Positions 38,430 through 47,909 are shown, counted from the first letter of the stretch. The stretch is DNA of 64,000 bases from Oceanobacillus jordanicus (GCF_022095695.1 NZ_JAIFZM010000011.1:1-64000); one strand, 5' to 3'. Notes: generated by a model not told the origin, from the sequence alone. Made by a program: numbers and translations.

Positions 38430-39359
38430 CTAGATGTCTCTTCGATTTCCTCCAGCAATTCGCACTTCTTTGCTTACTTGTTTTATTCGTTCCATAATTC
38501 TACCTGCTTTAACTTCCTCTACGCCACCACGTGTTGTAGCCAAATGACCCTCTAACTGATCCATACTGTAGTTGGATGTAAAAAAGACCGGCAGCCCCTC
38601 CATCATGCGATATTGTAAAATAGACCCAAGAATTTCATCACGGAACCAGGCTGAATGAAGTTCTGCCCCAATATCGTCAAGCATTAAGACATCTGCTTTT
38701 TTAAAGTAATCAATTTTATCATTAATCGAGTCATCCTTAAAGGAAGCTTTTATTTCCCTTACGAACTCAGGCATATAGATTAGTGTCGAGGAAATGTTTT
38801 TCTCCTTCAACTGATTTGCTAAAGCACCAAGAAAATACGTTTTTCCTACTCCAAATGGCCCGTAAAAGTAGATTCCTTTTTTAGGTAATCCTTCTTTAAC
38901 CTGTCCCACAAAATGTAATAGCTGTCTAACAGCCTCACTTCGCTCGGGGTCACTGTCAATATCGGCGATCGTTGCCTGCATGATTTCCTTAGGCATAAAT
39001 AGACTTTTGATTAGTTTATGCTGCTTTTGTTGCCTCTCATAATCAACTCTACTATGGCATTTTTCATAGGAAAGATGAATTTCGTTATCTTCCACGTGTA
39101 GAATTGGCGAATAGCCCTGTAGCATATTCTGGCAACCACCAAAAGAATTACAACGATCACATTGTTTCGACTGTGTCTTATATTCGTAGAGCTTTATTAA
39201 ACTCTTATTAATCTCGTTCTTTTTTAATTCGGGATGTGCAGCTAAAAATTCCTTTATTTCCGGATCAGTTAATACTTCCTGTCTCGTACGGTTATAGTTT
39301 TCCTGGAAATTTTCATTTTGCTCCATCCAGCGTTTTAATTCAGATTGTACTGGTTTCAT
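38430..39359 (-). CDS. dnaI: Primosomal helicase loader DnaI
   Basis: An AAA+ protein that loads the replicative helicase at oriC and at restarted forks. From the chosen start it has 309 residues: an N-terminal helicase-binding region with a zinc cluster (C67, C70, C76, C101) and a C-terminal ATPase with Walker A GPFGVGKT at 167-174 and Walker B VLMLDDIGAE. The start is the ATG at 39359, with AAGG nine bases upstream; an ATG three codons earlier abuts that site. It forms an operon with dnaB. Confidence 0.93.
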   Translation of the reverse strand: MKPVQSELKRWMEQNENFQENYNRTRQEVLTDPEIKEFLAAHPELKKNEINKSLIKLYEYKTQSKQCDRCNSFGGCQNMLQGYSPILHVEDNEIHLSYEKCHSRVDYERQQKQHKLIKSLFMPKEIMQATIADIDSDPERSEAVRQLLHFVGQVKEGLPKKGIYFYGPFGVGKTYFLGALANQLKEKNISSTLIYMPEFVREIKASFKDDSINDKIDYFKKADVLMLDDIGAELHSAWFRDEILGSILQYRMMEGLPVFFTSNYSMDQLEGHLATTRGGVEEVKAGRIMERIKQVSKEVRIAGGNRRDI

Positions 39360-39386
39360 CTCAATCATCCTTGCAAATGATTATTT

Positions 39387-40712
39387 TTATTTATTTTCAC
39401 CTGAAAATTGGCGCAGCAATGCCTCAATTTCCTGTTGCTCTTTTTCTTTATCTACATTTTGTTCCTTTGAAGTGGAGGGCTGCTTTTTCTTCCGCTCCTT
39501 GAACCAATCCGGAATAATTTCTTTCGACGCCGGTTTTCTATAGCTAGAAGCTGCTTGGTTCCCTTTTTGGAAATTCTTTGTTTCTCTCTTTGCAAAAGCC
39601 ATCGCTTCCTTCGCAGTCTTTAAATTGGCTCTCGACCAATGGCTGGCGATCTTTCCTAAATAGGCCTTGGATAACTTCATATTAGTCTGGAGCAGCACAT
39701 AATGAATTAATACATTCATGACCGGAGAAGGAAGTCCTTGTGATGTCATAACTTCTCTGATGACTTTCATATCCTGATCAGAAGCATGGTTACCGCTTGA
39801 TAGATCCTCTAATAACTGTTTGGGAGAGATCTTTTCAAGTTCCATAACTAATTGATCTTCCTTCGTGACGACTTCTTGGGACGATATCTGTGTTGGACTC
39901 GATTGTTTTTCGGTTAACTGTATATCCGTTTCCTTGTACTTTGATTTAAATAAATCATGGCAGGCTGTTTTAAATTCTTCAGAGTTAAGCACATTATCCT
40001 CAGTAAGTGCCCATAAAAGGGACTTTTCTATTTCAAATGTTTCCAAATCATATAACTGCATCATTTGAATGATTAGTCGCTTATTCTCACCAGTTAACAC
40101 ACGCTGTGCTGGTATCATGCGTTGCCTAAGCATCTGTTCTATCCAAGTAAAATCAAATACTGCTTCACTTGAAGCTGGTTTCTCGTCCTGCTTCACCTGA
40201 TTGGCTGGAGCCTGTGGCTGAAAGGTTTGAAACACTTCATTGAAGGAAGCCGTTATATTTGACCCTTTTGTGACAGGTTGTTTCGTATAATGTTCCTGTA
40301 ATAGTTCAAATTTATCCTTGCCGATGTGATGGTAGAGTAATTGTGTAAGCATACCATCTAAGAAAAAGCTTTTTGCAGAGAACGGGCTTTGGATCTCATA
40401 GGTATAATAGTTTTGCATTTCACCCTTGTTCTCGTATGTTTTTAACAGCCCAATTCCCTCTAGCTTTAATCGTGCCTGGTAAATTTCATCAAGAGGGAGA
40501 TTTAAATAATTCATTAATGTATGATGTGTCTGAGGTGAATCTTCCTTTTGTAATTCTACTTCATGCAATAATGTCAAATACAATGTAACAGCCTGGATTC
40601 CAATCAGTGGCTGATACAAATGGGTCAATGATTTTGCATAGTCGACAGGTAAAGGTGATTTCACCACCACATAATAGCCTTCAATAGGCAAAATTTTACC
40701 AATAAAATTCAT
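39387..40712 (-). CDS. dnaB: Replication initiation and membrane attachment protein DnaB
   Basis: The Firmicute DnaB (not the helicase), which acts with DnaD and DnaI to load the helicase. The 441-residue protein has the N-terminal DDBH1 winged-helix-like region (about 1-120), a variable middle, and a C-terminal DDBH2 domain (about 310-390, ending in SRANLKTAKEAMAFAKRE). It is somewhat shorter than the B. subtilis protein, mainly in linkers. It is downstream of nrdR and upstream of dnaI. Confidence 0.92.
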   Translation of the reverse strand: MNFIGKILPIEGYYVVVKSPLPVDYAKSLTHLYQPLIGIQAVTLYLTLLHEVELQKEDSPQTHHTLMNYLNLPLDEIYQARLKLEGIGLLKTYENKGEMQNYYTYEIQSPFSAKSFFLDGMLTQLLYHHIGKDKFELLQEHYTKQPVTKGSNITASFNEVFQTFQPQAPANQVKQDEKPASSEAVFDFTWIEQMLRQRMIPAQRVLTGENKRLIIQMMQLYDLETFEIEKSLLWALTEDNVLNSEEFKTACHDLFKSKYKETDIQLTEKQSSPTQISSQEVVTKEDQLVMELEKISPKQLLEDLSSGNHASDQDMKVIREVMTSQGLPSPVMNVLIHYVLLQTNMKLSKAYLGKIASHWSRANLKTAKEAMAFAKRETKNFQKGNQAASSYRKPASKEIIPDWFKERKKKQPSTSKEQNVDKEKEQQEIEALLRQFSGENK

Positions 40713-40743
40713 CGTGATTAACCCTTTCGCTTAACCCAATTTA

Positions 40744-41226
40744 CTACGGTTTTGAACGTGTACCGTCATTCTTATCTGTTTTAATGAGATCTTTTAACTC
40801 ATCAAAAAACACACTAATATCCTTAAACTGACGATAAACAGATGCAAAGCGGACATATGCCACTTCATCTACTTCGGAAAGCCTGTCCATCACCATTTCT
40901 CCTATCTCGTTGCTGTCAATTTCAGACATACCAGTGTTTCGCAGTTCTTTCTCAACATCTATCGCTACCGCTTCAATTTTTTCAAGCGGAACGGGTCGTT
41001 TTTCACACGCCTTTATTAAGCCTCGAATAAGCTTTTCTCTGCTGTATTCCTGCCTTGTTCCATCCTTTTTCACAATGATTAACGGTACTTCCTCAATTCT
41101 TTCAAAGGTAGTAAAGCGAAAACCACAGGCTTCACACTCTCTTCGTCTTCGTATGGAACGGCCCTCTTCTATTGGTCGCGAATCCAATACTTTTGTACTT
41201 TTATATTGGCAATTGGAGCATCTCAT
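40744..41226 (-). CDS. nrdR: Transcriptional repressor NrdR
   Basis: An ATP/dATP-sensing repressor of ribonucleotide reductase genes. The 160-residue protein has an N-terminal zinc ribbon (C3, C6, C31, C34) and an ATP-cone domain (about 46-136, opening [19 protein letters not shown]). It is full length. It leads the nrdR-dnaB-dnaI cluster as in B. subtilis, which ties dNTP supply to replication initiation on one transcript. No NrdR boxes were found in the window. Confidence 0.95.
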   Translation of the reverse strand: MRCSNCQYKSTKVLDSRPIEEGRSIRRRRECEACGFRFTTFERIEEVPLIIVKKDGTRQEYSREKLIRGLIKACEKRPVPLEKIEAVAIDVEKELRNTGMSEIDSNEIGEMVMDRLSEVDEVAYVRFASVYRQFKDISVFFDELKDLIKTDKNDGTRSKP

Positions 41227-41266
41227 GTCGTGGTGTCCCTCCTTTATGTCTTTTCATGAAGGAAAT

Positions 41267-41656
41267 CTATTTTTTATCCGTAATTAGCTGCAGATGTTTG
41301 TTAAGTTCATTGTATAATGTTTTGATTAACTTTGAGCTATAGCCCAAATCAAACGGTAAGGCTGACTCTGTAGTAACGGAAAAATCAATGGCTGTCTGAT
41401 AGGGCCTAACCATAATAACGGTCGCTACAACAAATGCCTTTTTCCCCTTTTTTACATACATGCTAATCTCACCATGTTCTGCTGAAACAGCGTTTAATTC
41501 ATAGGATGGTGAATTTTTAATGATATCTTCAAGGGCACGTAGTCCCTTGTCTTTTGATGTTTTATAATAATGTGTGTTAAGTGACTCGTCCCAGTGATTT
41601 TCCTTAGTTTCAGCATGATTACTTAAATATTTTCCAATCGTATTGCGAACACCCAT
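41267..41656 (-). CDS. Conserved hypothetical cytosolic protein
   Basis: A 129-residue soluble protein that I cannot assign to a function. It begins with a short N-terminal helix (GVRNTIGKYLSNH), then alternating strands such as EISMYVKKGKKAFVVATVIMVRP, which suggests a small alpha/beta fold. No cysteines or catalytic motifs stand out. The start is put at the ATG at 41656 because GAGGTG precedes it; an in-frame GTG three codons earlier overlaps the ribosome site. It lies between speD and nrdR on the same strand. Confidence 0.65.
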   Translation of the reverse strand: MGVRNTIGKYLSNHAETKENHWDESLNTHYYKTSKDKGLRALEDIIKNSPSYELNAVSAEHGEISMYVKKGKKAFVVATVIMVRPYQTAIDFSVTTESALPFDLGYSSKLIKTLYNELNKHLQLITDKK

Positions 41657-41818
41657 ATCGCACACCTCATCATGAATATATTCTCAAACTTAAATATAAG
41701 AATTCTGATCGCTATGTAATAACTACATCTTTAATAGATTACTATTAATCTTAACATGTTTCAGGGAATTCCTCTAGACTGAACATCATAAGAGTGGCTA
41801 TGCTTAGGGGAAAATAAA

Positions 41819-41863
41819 AGGTTGACTAGTTAGCAGTGTTTGATCACTGAATTAGTCAACCTG
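41819..41863 (-). terminator. Terminator of speD
   Basis: AGGTTGACTA/TAGTCAACCT with an inner CAGTG/CACTG stem makes a long hairpin. On the minus strand it is followed by a T-rich run. Confidence 0.75.
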
Positions 41864-41871
41864 TTCTTATA

Positions 41872-42252
41872 TTATAATACGCTTTGGAATTTTCCTGCTT
41901 TTACCGGCCCCATACCACGTGGAACTTCAACTTTTTCGAAAGTTTTAGACTCTAGCGCTTCAGCAATATATGTTGCTGCGACATTTGGATCAATAATGTC
42001 TCCGCAGGTATATACATCAATGCTCGCATAGCCATGTTCCGGAAAGCTGTGGATGGTTAAATGTGATTCTGATATTATAACCACACCGCTCACACCGTGT
42101 GGTGCAAACTTGTGAAATGCTACCTCTCGAATCTCTGCACCAGCTTTAAGTGCTGCATCCACAAAAATTCGTTCTATCAATCCCATATCATTTAATTTAT
42201 CAATATTACAATCCCATAATTCGGCAATAACGTGTCTTCCCATTGTATCCAT
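41872..42252 (-). CDS. speD: S-adenosylmethionine decarboxylase proenzyme
   Basis: Makes decarboxylated SAM, the aminopropyl donor for spermidine. The 126-residue class 1B proenzyme cleaves itself between E62 and S63 in [15 protein letters not shown], turning S63 into the pyruvoyl cofactor; H68 and C83 are the usual processing and catalytic residues. It is nearly identical in layout to the B. subtilis enzyme. The mRNA carries a structured 5' leader of about 115 nt. It is monocistronic by its own promoter and terminator. Confidence 0.95.
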   Translation of the reverse strand: MDTMGRHVIAELWDCNIDKLNDMGLIERIFVDAALKAGAEIREVAFHKFAPHGVSGVVIISESHLTIHSFPEHGYASIDVYTCGDIIDPNVAATYIAEALESKTFEKVEVPRGMGPVKAGKFQSVL

Positions 42253-42277
42253 ATAAATCCCCCTTATTTATGGTGAT

Positions 42278-42360
42278 CCTCCTGATTTCTAACACCGCCA
42301 CGGGGGAAAGTTAGTCCGATGAGGTCCTAACCCTTTAAGCGGATAAACCATTTAATCAGG
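42278..42360 (-). promoter_or_regulatory. Structured 5' leader of speD
   Basis: On the minus strand the element is closed by CCTGATT/AATCAGG, contains CCGC/GCGG, and an inner hairpin GGGUUAG/CUAAC with a 12-nt loop and flanking AAAG/UUU. It starts within a few bases of the predicted transcription start. The 3' closing arm overlaps an AGGAGG. Class and ligand are unknown. Confidence 0.55.
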
Positions 42361-42373
42361 AAGTACATCGAAA

Positions 42374-42402
42374 AGTATATATGTTTTCTGCTTGATTTGC
42401 AA
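42374..42402 (-). promoter_or_regulatory. SigA promoter of speD
   Basis: TTGCAA (42402-42397) and TATACT (42379-42374) are spaced 17 bases, placing the start of transcription at the edge of the structured leader. Confidence 0.7.
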
Positions 42403-42542
42403 CACGTTTTTTTTCGAAAAAGGGAAGTTTGAAAATTGATGTTCTTATAAGAATCTTTCACTCTTTTCTAATTCTTCTATTATATCTTTTTATCTATTGC
42501 CGTACTGGTTGCCCCCCGAAAATATTATATCTTGAAAGCAGT

Positions 42543-43574
42543 TTACGATACCACTGCAGAAGTACGATACATATATTTCCCCACATATTTTGTAAGGTCA
42601 CTTACACGTTTTGCATATCCCCACTCATTATCATACCATGCAAGCACCTTTACTTTGTTCCCTTCCATTACCATGGTGGATAGTCCATCAATGATTGCTG
42701 AATAATTTGTAGTGGTGTAATCAATCGAAACGAGTGGTTCTACACTATAATGTAAAATCCCCTTCATACTTCCGGCTGCTTCATCAGCAAAAGCCTTGTT
42801 GACCTGCTCTGTAGTAACCTGGTGGTTAAGATCTACGACTAAGTCGACTAGCGAGACATTTGGTGTAGGTACTCTTAGTGCCATGCCATGCAATTTGCCG
42901 TTCAAATGAGGTAAAACCTCACCTAACGCTTTGGCCGCTCCTGTGGAGGTTGGAATAATCGATTGGGTACAACCTCTAGCGCGTCGAAGATCTTTATGTG
43001 GATTATCAATGTTTTTTTGGTCATTTGTAAAAGCATGGACGGTTGTCATCAAGCCATTCTTTATTCCGAAATGGTCATCCAATACTTTTACTACGGGCGC
43101 TAAGCAATTTGTTGTACAGGAAGCATTGGAAAGAATGTGATCCGTGTCGGGGTCATATTCTGACTCATTCACCCCCATTACGATGGTTCTATCCAACCCT
43201 TTTCCTGGTGCTGTAATAACTACTTTCTTGGCCCCTGCCTCTATATGCTTACCCGCACTTTCTTTTGTTTTAAACTTTCCTGTTGCTTCAATAACTATGT
43301 CAACCCCAAGGCTTTTCCACGGCAGCTTCTCCGGTTCCCTTGAATTTACTATCTTTACTTTCTTTTCATTTACTTGCAATCCGTTTTGAAGCGCTTTCAC
43401 TTCTTCGGAAAAAATACCGTGTACACTATCATATTTAACTAGGTGTGCCAATGTATCTGCAGAATAATTAGCATTGACTGCAACCACCTCAATTTCACTG
43501 TCCAATATCAGTTGGCGAAAAACCATTCTGCCAATTCTTCCAAACCCATTTATCGCGATTTTTGTCTTCCCCAT
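42543..43574 (-). CDS. gapB: Glyceraldehyde-3-phosphate dehydrogenase, NADP-type (GapB)
   Basis: The gluconeogenic GAPDH of Bacillus. The 343-residue protein has the nucleotide-binding GFGRIGRMVFR (11-21) and the catalytic C153 in NASCTTNCLAP. The segment VNANYSAD near residue 34 lacks the aspartate that selects NAD, consistent with NADP use. A CcpN-type operator overlaps its -10 box, as expected for a gene shut off by glycolytic sugars. It lies between speD and coaE as in B. subtilis. Confidence 0.92.
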   Translation of the reverse strand: MGKTKIAINGFGRIGRMVFRQLILDSEIEVVAVNANYSADTLAHLVKYDSVHGIFSEEVKALQNGLQVNEKKVKIVNSREPEKLPWKSLGVDIVIEATGKFKTKESAGKHIEAGAKKVVITAPGKGLDRTIVMGVNESEYDPDTDHILSNASCTTNCLAPVVKVLDDHFGIKNGLMTTVHAFTNDQKNIDNPHKDLRRARGCTQSIIPTSTGAAKALGEVLPHLNGKLHGMALRVPTPNVSLVDLVVDLNHQVTTEQVNKAFADEAAGSMKGILHYSVEPLVSIDYTTTNYSAIIDGLSTMVMEGNKVKVLAWYDNEWGYAKRVSDLTKYVGKYMYRTSAVVS

Positions 43575-43623
43575 TTAGACAACCTCCCGTTAAGCTATAC
43601 TTTAATCGAGATATTTCAAAATA

Positions 43624-43634
43624 AGTATAACATA
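43624..43634 (-). promoter_or_regulatory. CcpN operator on the gapB extended -10 promoter
   Basis: TATGTTATACT matches the CcpN consensus TRTGHYATAYW at every position and contains an extended -10 (TG plus TATACT), about 50 bases before gapB. Confidence 0.65.
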
Positions 43635-43661
43635 AAAACTAATTAGTGTGTCTTATTAAAA

Positions 43662-43689
43662 AGAAAAAACCTGACAAAATTGTCAGGTT
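43662..43689 (-). terminator. Terminator of coaE
   Basis: AACCTGACA/TGTCAGGTT is a perfect 9-bp stem with a 4-nt loop, followed by TTTTTT on the minus strand. Confidence 0.85.
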
Positions 43690-43700
43690 CGGATTTTAGT

Positions 43701-44312
43701 TTAGTTTTCAGTAGTTAGGTCTCTCCATTGTTGAAGTAACTGTTCAAGTTGTTCATATGTCTCTTGCTTTGTACCATTATTATCAATCACGGCATCTGCC
43801 ATTTTTACTTTCTCCGTAATAGGAATCTGTGACTGTATGCGTTGCCTTGCTTCTTGCTCATTATAGCCATTCCGAGTCATCAGCCGAGTTAGCTGGACCG
43901 ATTCTCTCACACTAATAACAAGCGTCTTATCGACAAGGTGCGTTAGGTTACTCTCAAATAGTAAAGGAATATCCAATACAACAGTTGGCACACCTGCTTT
44001 TACATAGGCGTCTCTTTTAGCAAGCATCCTTTCACGTACTGCAGGATGCACGATGTTATTAAGTTTCTCTCGCATCACGTGGTCATTAAATATAATTTCA
44101 CCAAGCTTTGCCCGGTCTATGGTTTTATCTTCTTGCAAAATACTGTTACCAAATGTATCCACTATTTTAATGTATGCATCCTCATGAGGATTTACTACTT
44201 CTCTAGAAATTTTGTCTGCATCGATTACCGGTACATTAAGATCATGGAACATGAGAGAGACGGTGCTTTTTCCACTGGCAATACTTCCAGTAAGTCCAAT
44301 TTTAAGCGTCAC
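43701..44312 (-). CDS. coaE: Dephospho-CoA kinase
   Basis: The last step of coenzyme A synthesis. The 203-residue P-loop kinase has Walker A GSIASGKST at 9-17, D35 in VIDADKI, and the lid region with RNGYNEQEARQRIQSQ. It is full length. It follows mutM by 16 bases; the ytaF gene that separates them in B. subtilis is absent. It is probably the last gene of the polA-mutM-coaE transcript. Confidence 0.95.
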   Translation of the reverse strand: MTLKIGLTGSIASGKSTVSLMFHDLNVPVIDADKISREVVNPHEDAYIKIVDTFGNSILQEDKTIDRAKLGEIIFNDHVMREKLNNIVHPAVRERMLAKRDAYVKAGVPTVVLDIPLLFESNLTHLVDKTLVISVRESVQLTRLMTRNGYNEQEARQRIQSQIPITEKVKMADAVIDNNGTKQETYEQLEQLLQQWRDLTTEN

Positions 44313-44328
44313 TATTCTCCCACCTCAA

Positions 44329-45156
44329 TTATTTTTTTTGGCAGGTACTGCAAACATGCGTACCACGGCCGCCCACTTTCATCTTCATAATCGGTTTTCC
44401 GCATTTCTTACAAGGTTTATTTTCTTGTCCATACACATATAGGGACTGTTGAAACATTCCCATTTGCCCTTGTCCATTTACATAGGAACGAATGGTTGTA
44501 CCACCTAGTTCGACTGCCTCAGCTAATGTTTTAATAGCTTGTTCCTGAATAGCCTTTACTTCTTTTTTGGTTAGCTTACTAGCTTTTTTTAAAGGATGGA
44601 CACCAGCTTTATATAATGTTTCATCTACGTAAATATTGCCAAGACCTGTCACGATGGTTTGGTCTAAGAGGGCCGATTTAATTACCCGCTCTGTTTTTTT
44701 CAATTTTTGATAGAAGTATTCAAATGTAAAAGTAGCATCAAATGGATCTGGACCTAATTGATTCAACGGTTTATTAAGAAGCTCTTTGCCTCGCTGATAT
44801 AGATGCATTGTACCAAACTTCCGAACATCGTTATAACGAAGTTCTTCTCCATTTGTAAAACGGAAGATTACATGAGTATGCTTTTTAACCGCTTCCCCCG
44901 GTGGCTCTACACTATATTTCCCTTCCATCCGAAGGTGAGACACCATAACGTAATCATCTAGCTGAAAAAGTAAAAATTTTCCCCTTCTTGTTATATCCGA
45001 AATCGTCTGTCCAGTTAGCAGTGTTTGAAATTGCTGCACGTCATCTGGTTCTTTTATAATATTTGGCCAGAAGACCTCTACCTGCTCAATTGTTTTATTT
45101 AATACAAATTGTTTAAGTGTATTTTTTATTGTTTCTACCTCAGGTAATTCAGGCAT
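44329..45156 (-). CDS. mutM: Formamidopyrimidine-DNA glycosylase
   Basis: Removes 8-oxoguanine and other oxidised purines and nicks the site. After Met removal P2 is the catalytic nucleophile (PELPEVETI), with E3 behind it; a lysine in the MEGKYSV segment and the C-terminal zinc finger (two CxxC pairs, CKKCGKP and CSTCQ) are present. The 275-residue length is normal. It follows polA by 15 bases, grouping two repair enzymes on one transcript. Confidence 0.96.
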   Translation of the reverse strand: MPELPEVETIKNTLKQFVLNKTIEQVEVFWPNIIKEPDDVQQFQTLLTGQTISDITRRGKFLLFQLDDYVMVSHLRMEGKYSVEPPGEAVKKHTHVIFRFTNGEELRYNDVRKFGTMHLYQRGKELLNKPLNQLGPDPFDATFTFEYFYQKLKKTERVIKSALLDQTIVTGLGNIYVDETLYKAGVHPLKKASKLTKKEVKAIQEQAIKTLAEAVELGGTTIRSYVNGQGQMGMFQQSLYVYGQENKPCKKCGKPIMKMKVGGRGTHVCSTCQKK

Positions 45157-45171
45157 GTTTTTCGTCTCTCC

Positions 45172-47811
45172 TTACTTCGCGTCGAACCAGCTGGAACCGT
45201 AAGCATAATCTGCTTTCAACGGAACAATGAGATCCACTGTGTTTTCCATCATTTCCGGCACTATTTCTTTTAACTTGTCTAATTCCTCTTTTGGAGCTTC
45301 AATAATTAATTCATCATGGACCTGTAACAGAATACGCGCCTGCAATTTCTCTTCCTGCAGTTTTTCATGCAAGTCAATCATAGCCTTCTTAATAATATCT
45401 GCTGCACTTCCCTGAATTGGTGTATTCATTGCTGTTCTTTCTGCAAAGCTACGAAGATTAAAATTCCTGCTCGTAATATCCGGTAAATATCTTCTTCGTT
45501 TCATTAATGTGGTGACATATCCTTGATGCTTTGCATCTTGTACAATTTCGTCCATATAAGCCTTAACCCCAGGGTAGCTCTCAAAGTAACGCTCAATAAA
45601 CTTTTTTGCATCCTTACGGGTGATACCTAGATTTTGTGATAATCCGAAGTCACTAATTCCATATACAATACCGAAGTTTACCGCTTTGGCCTGTCTCCGC
45701 ATATTTCCGGTAACCTCGTCCTTGTCTACATGAAAAACATCCATTGCTGTTTGTGTATGAATATCGGAATCCTCTTTAAAGGCAGCCACCAATTTCTCAT
45801 CATTTGCTATATGTGCTAGCACCCTTAATTCAATCTGTGAATAATCGGCTGCAAACATGATCCAATCTTTCTTAGAAGGAATAAAAGCTTGTCTAATTTT
45901 CCTGCCTTCTTCCAGTCTAATCGGGATATTTTGCAGGTTAGGATCAATTGAGCTTAAGCGACCTGTTTGTGTTAGTGCCTGGTTAAAGCGCGTATGAATT
46001 CTATTTGTGTCTTTATTTACTACTTTCAATAATCCTTCGATATAGGTAGACTGAAGCTTACCTAATTGGCGGTAAAGAAGTAACTTTGGAATAATTTCAT
46101 GTTCGTGTTCCAGCTTTTCCAATACATCCGCTGCAGTTGAATAGCCTGTCTTTGTTTTCTTCACAACAGGTAACTGTAGTTTTTCAAATAAAATCGGCCC
46201 CAATTGCTTAGGTGAGTTAAGATTAAATGTTTCACCTGCAAGCTCATGTACTTCTTTTTCTAATTCAGCTAGCCTAGATTTTAAATCAATACTCATTTCC
46301 TCAAGTCGCTCAACGTCCACTTCAACACCATAGTGTTCTATCTCACCAAGAATTAAAGCAAGTGGCATCTCTAACTCTGTACATAATTCCTTTTGTTCAT
46401 TATCAATCAGCTGCTGATTCATATTATCTGTTAACTCAAACAATGCTTTTGTTTTACGAACAACGTGTTCCGCTAATACTGGCTGTTCTGGAACCTTTTG
46501 CTTTGCACCTTTGCCATAAACTTCCTCATCAAAGAGAACAACTTGTTTTCCCATTCTATTTGCAATAGCAGGGATGTCATGGTTATTATCCGCTGGATTC
46601 AGCAAATATGACGCAAGCAGCATATCAAACGTAATTCCTTTTATGTGAATCCCATTTCTAAGAAGTGTTACTAATGTTTTTTTCGCATCAAATACTGCTT
46701 TCTTTTTACTGCTGTCTTCTAGCCATGCTTTAAATGATTCTGAAGATAATGCAATTTCTGTTGGGATAAAGTAGGCTTGCTCTCGATTAAATACCCCAAA
46801 ACCCTCAATTTCCGTTTGGTGGTAATTTTCACCAAGTGTTTCCACGACGATGGATTCATCTCCAAGAAACATGGATTCATCGATTTCTTCTACAATTTGA
46901 AAATCAATGTCCTGTAATTCACTTTCTGTTGGTTCTTCAGCTGATACATTTCCTCCAAGTTTGTCTAACAATGACTGGAAACCTAGCTCCTTAAAAACCC
47001 CACTAACATCACTTGGTTGGTAGCCATTAAAGGCAATGTCCTCTACCTTAATTGTGATAGGAGACTCCCGGTCTATGGTCACAAGCTCTTTGCTCATAAA
47101 CGCATCATCTTTGTATGTAGTTAGCTTTTCCTGTAATTTCTTTCCACTAACCTCGTCCACATGGTTATAGAGTTCTTCTAACGTATTGTATTGCTTCAAC
47201 AATTTAGTGGCGGTTTTCTGTCCCACACCGGGGACCCCAGGAATATTATCGGAGCTATCTCCCATAAGTGCTTTTAGATCAATAATTTGATCTTGATGCA
47301 GCTCCATTTTTTCCTGTAAGAAAGCTGGGTTATATTCTTCCACATCACTAATGCCTTTTCTTGTCAAGCGGACGGTTACCGAATCGGAAACAAGTTGTAA
47401 TAAGTCCTTGTCCCCTGAAATAACCGTGACGTCCCACTTATTTTGTTGAGCCGTTTTAGAAAGCGTACCTATGATATCATCTGCCTCATAGTTTTCCAGT
47501 TGGTAATGCGGGATATGAAAAGCATCCAATACTTCTTTTATAAGGGGAAATTGTTCTGATAACTCGGAAGGCGTTTTTTGCCGACCACCTTTGTACTCTT
47601 TATAAGTTTTGTGACGAAACGTCGTCTTTCCTGCATCAAACGCAACAAGCATATGTGTTGGTTTTTCTTCTTCCAGAATTCTAAGTAACATCGTCGTAAA
47701 TCCATACACAGCATTTGTATAAACACCTTTGTCATTATTAAGCAAGGGAAGTGCAAAAAAAGCACGGTACAAAATACTATTACCATCTATTAAAACAAGC
47801 TTTTCAGACAT
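45172..47811 (-). CDS. polA: DNA polymerase I
   Basis: Repair and Okazaki-fragment processing enzyme. Start ATG at 47811, with GGAGGA eight bases upstream; the frame stays open 68 codons further but lacks a ribosome site. The 879-residue product has a 5' nuclease domain (about 1-290, with YRAFFALP and SGDKDLLQL), a central exonuclease-like domain, and a palm/fingers/thumb polymerase (RRQAKAVNFGIVYG and QVHDELIIEAP). In the central domain the DTET motif is replaced by VETLGE, so proofreading is probably lost, as in other Bacillus enzymes. Confidence 0.96.
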   Translation of the reverse strand: MSEKLVLIDGNSILYRAFFALPLLNNDKGVYTNAVYGFTTMLLRILEEEKPTHMLVAFDAGKTTFRHKTYKEYKGGRQKTPSELSEQFPLIKEVLDAFHIPHYQLENYEADDIIGTLSKTAQQNKWDVTVISGDKDLLQLVSDSVTVRLTRKGISDVEEYNPAFLQEKMELHQDQIIDLKALMGDSSDNIPGVPGVGQKTATKLLKQYNTLEELYNHVDEVSGKKLQEKLTTYKDDAFMSKELVTIDRESPITIKVEDIAFNGYQPSDVSGVFKELGFQSLLDKLGGNVSAEEPTESELQDIDFQIVEEIDESMFLGDESIVVETLGENYHQTEIEGFGVFNREQAYFIPTEIALSSESFKAWLEDSSKKKAVFDAKKTLVTLLRNGIHIKGITFDMLLASYLLNPADNNHDIPAIANRMGKQVVLFDEEVYGKGAKQKVPEQPVLAEHVVRKTKALFELTDNMNQQLIDNEQKELCTELEMPLALILGEIEHYGVEVDVERLEEMSIDLKSRLAELEKEVHELAGETFNLNSPKQLGPILFEKLQLPVVKKTKTGYSTAADVLEKLEHEHEIIPKLLLYRQLGKLQSTYIEGLLKVVNKDTNRIHTRFNQALTQTGRLSSIDPNLQNIPIRLEEGRKIRQAFIPSKKDWIMFAADYSQIELRVLAHIANDEKLVAAFKEDSDIHTQTAMDVFHVDKDEVTGNMRRQAKAVNFGIVYGISDFGLSQNLGITRKDAKKFIERYFESYPGVKAYMDEIVQDAKHQGYVTTLMKRRRYLPDITSRNFNLRSFAERTAMNTPIQGSAADIIKKAMIDLHEKLQEEKLQARILLQVHDELIIEAPKEELDKLKEIVPEMMENTVDLIVPLKADYAYGSSWFDAK

Positions 47812-47848
47812 CGTAATTATCCTCCATTCCAGAATCTTCATTACCCCT

Positions 47849-47877
47849 ATAGTATCATTCTCTATCATGAAAGTGAA
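47849..47877 (-). promoter_or_regulatory. Possible promoter of polA
   Basis: TTCACT (47877-47872) and TACTAT (47854-47849) are spaced 17 bases, about 38 bases before the polA ATG. The boxes are moderate. Confidence 0.45.
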
Positions 47878-47909
47878 AAAATATATACATGAATAGAGCC
47901 ACCGGATAG

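Noticed and set aside
42303-42335. Hammerhead-like GATGAG and GAAA pieces on the plus strand of the speD leader
   Set aside because: The core CUGAUGA is not present and the order of pieces does not make a hammerhead fold; the pairing makes more sense as a leader on the minus strand.
46570-46930. Active proofreading exonuclease in DNA polymerase I
   Set aside because: The domain is present but the metal-binding DTET motif is replaced by VETLGE, as in other Bacillus enzymes known to lack this activity.
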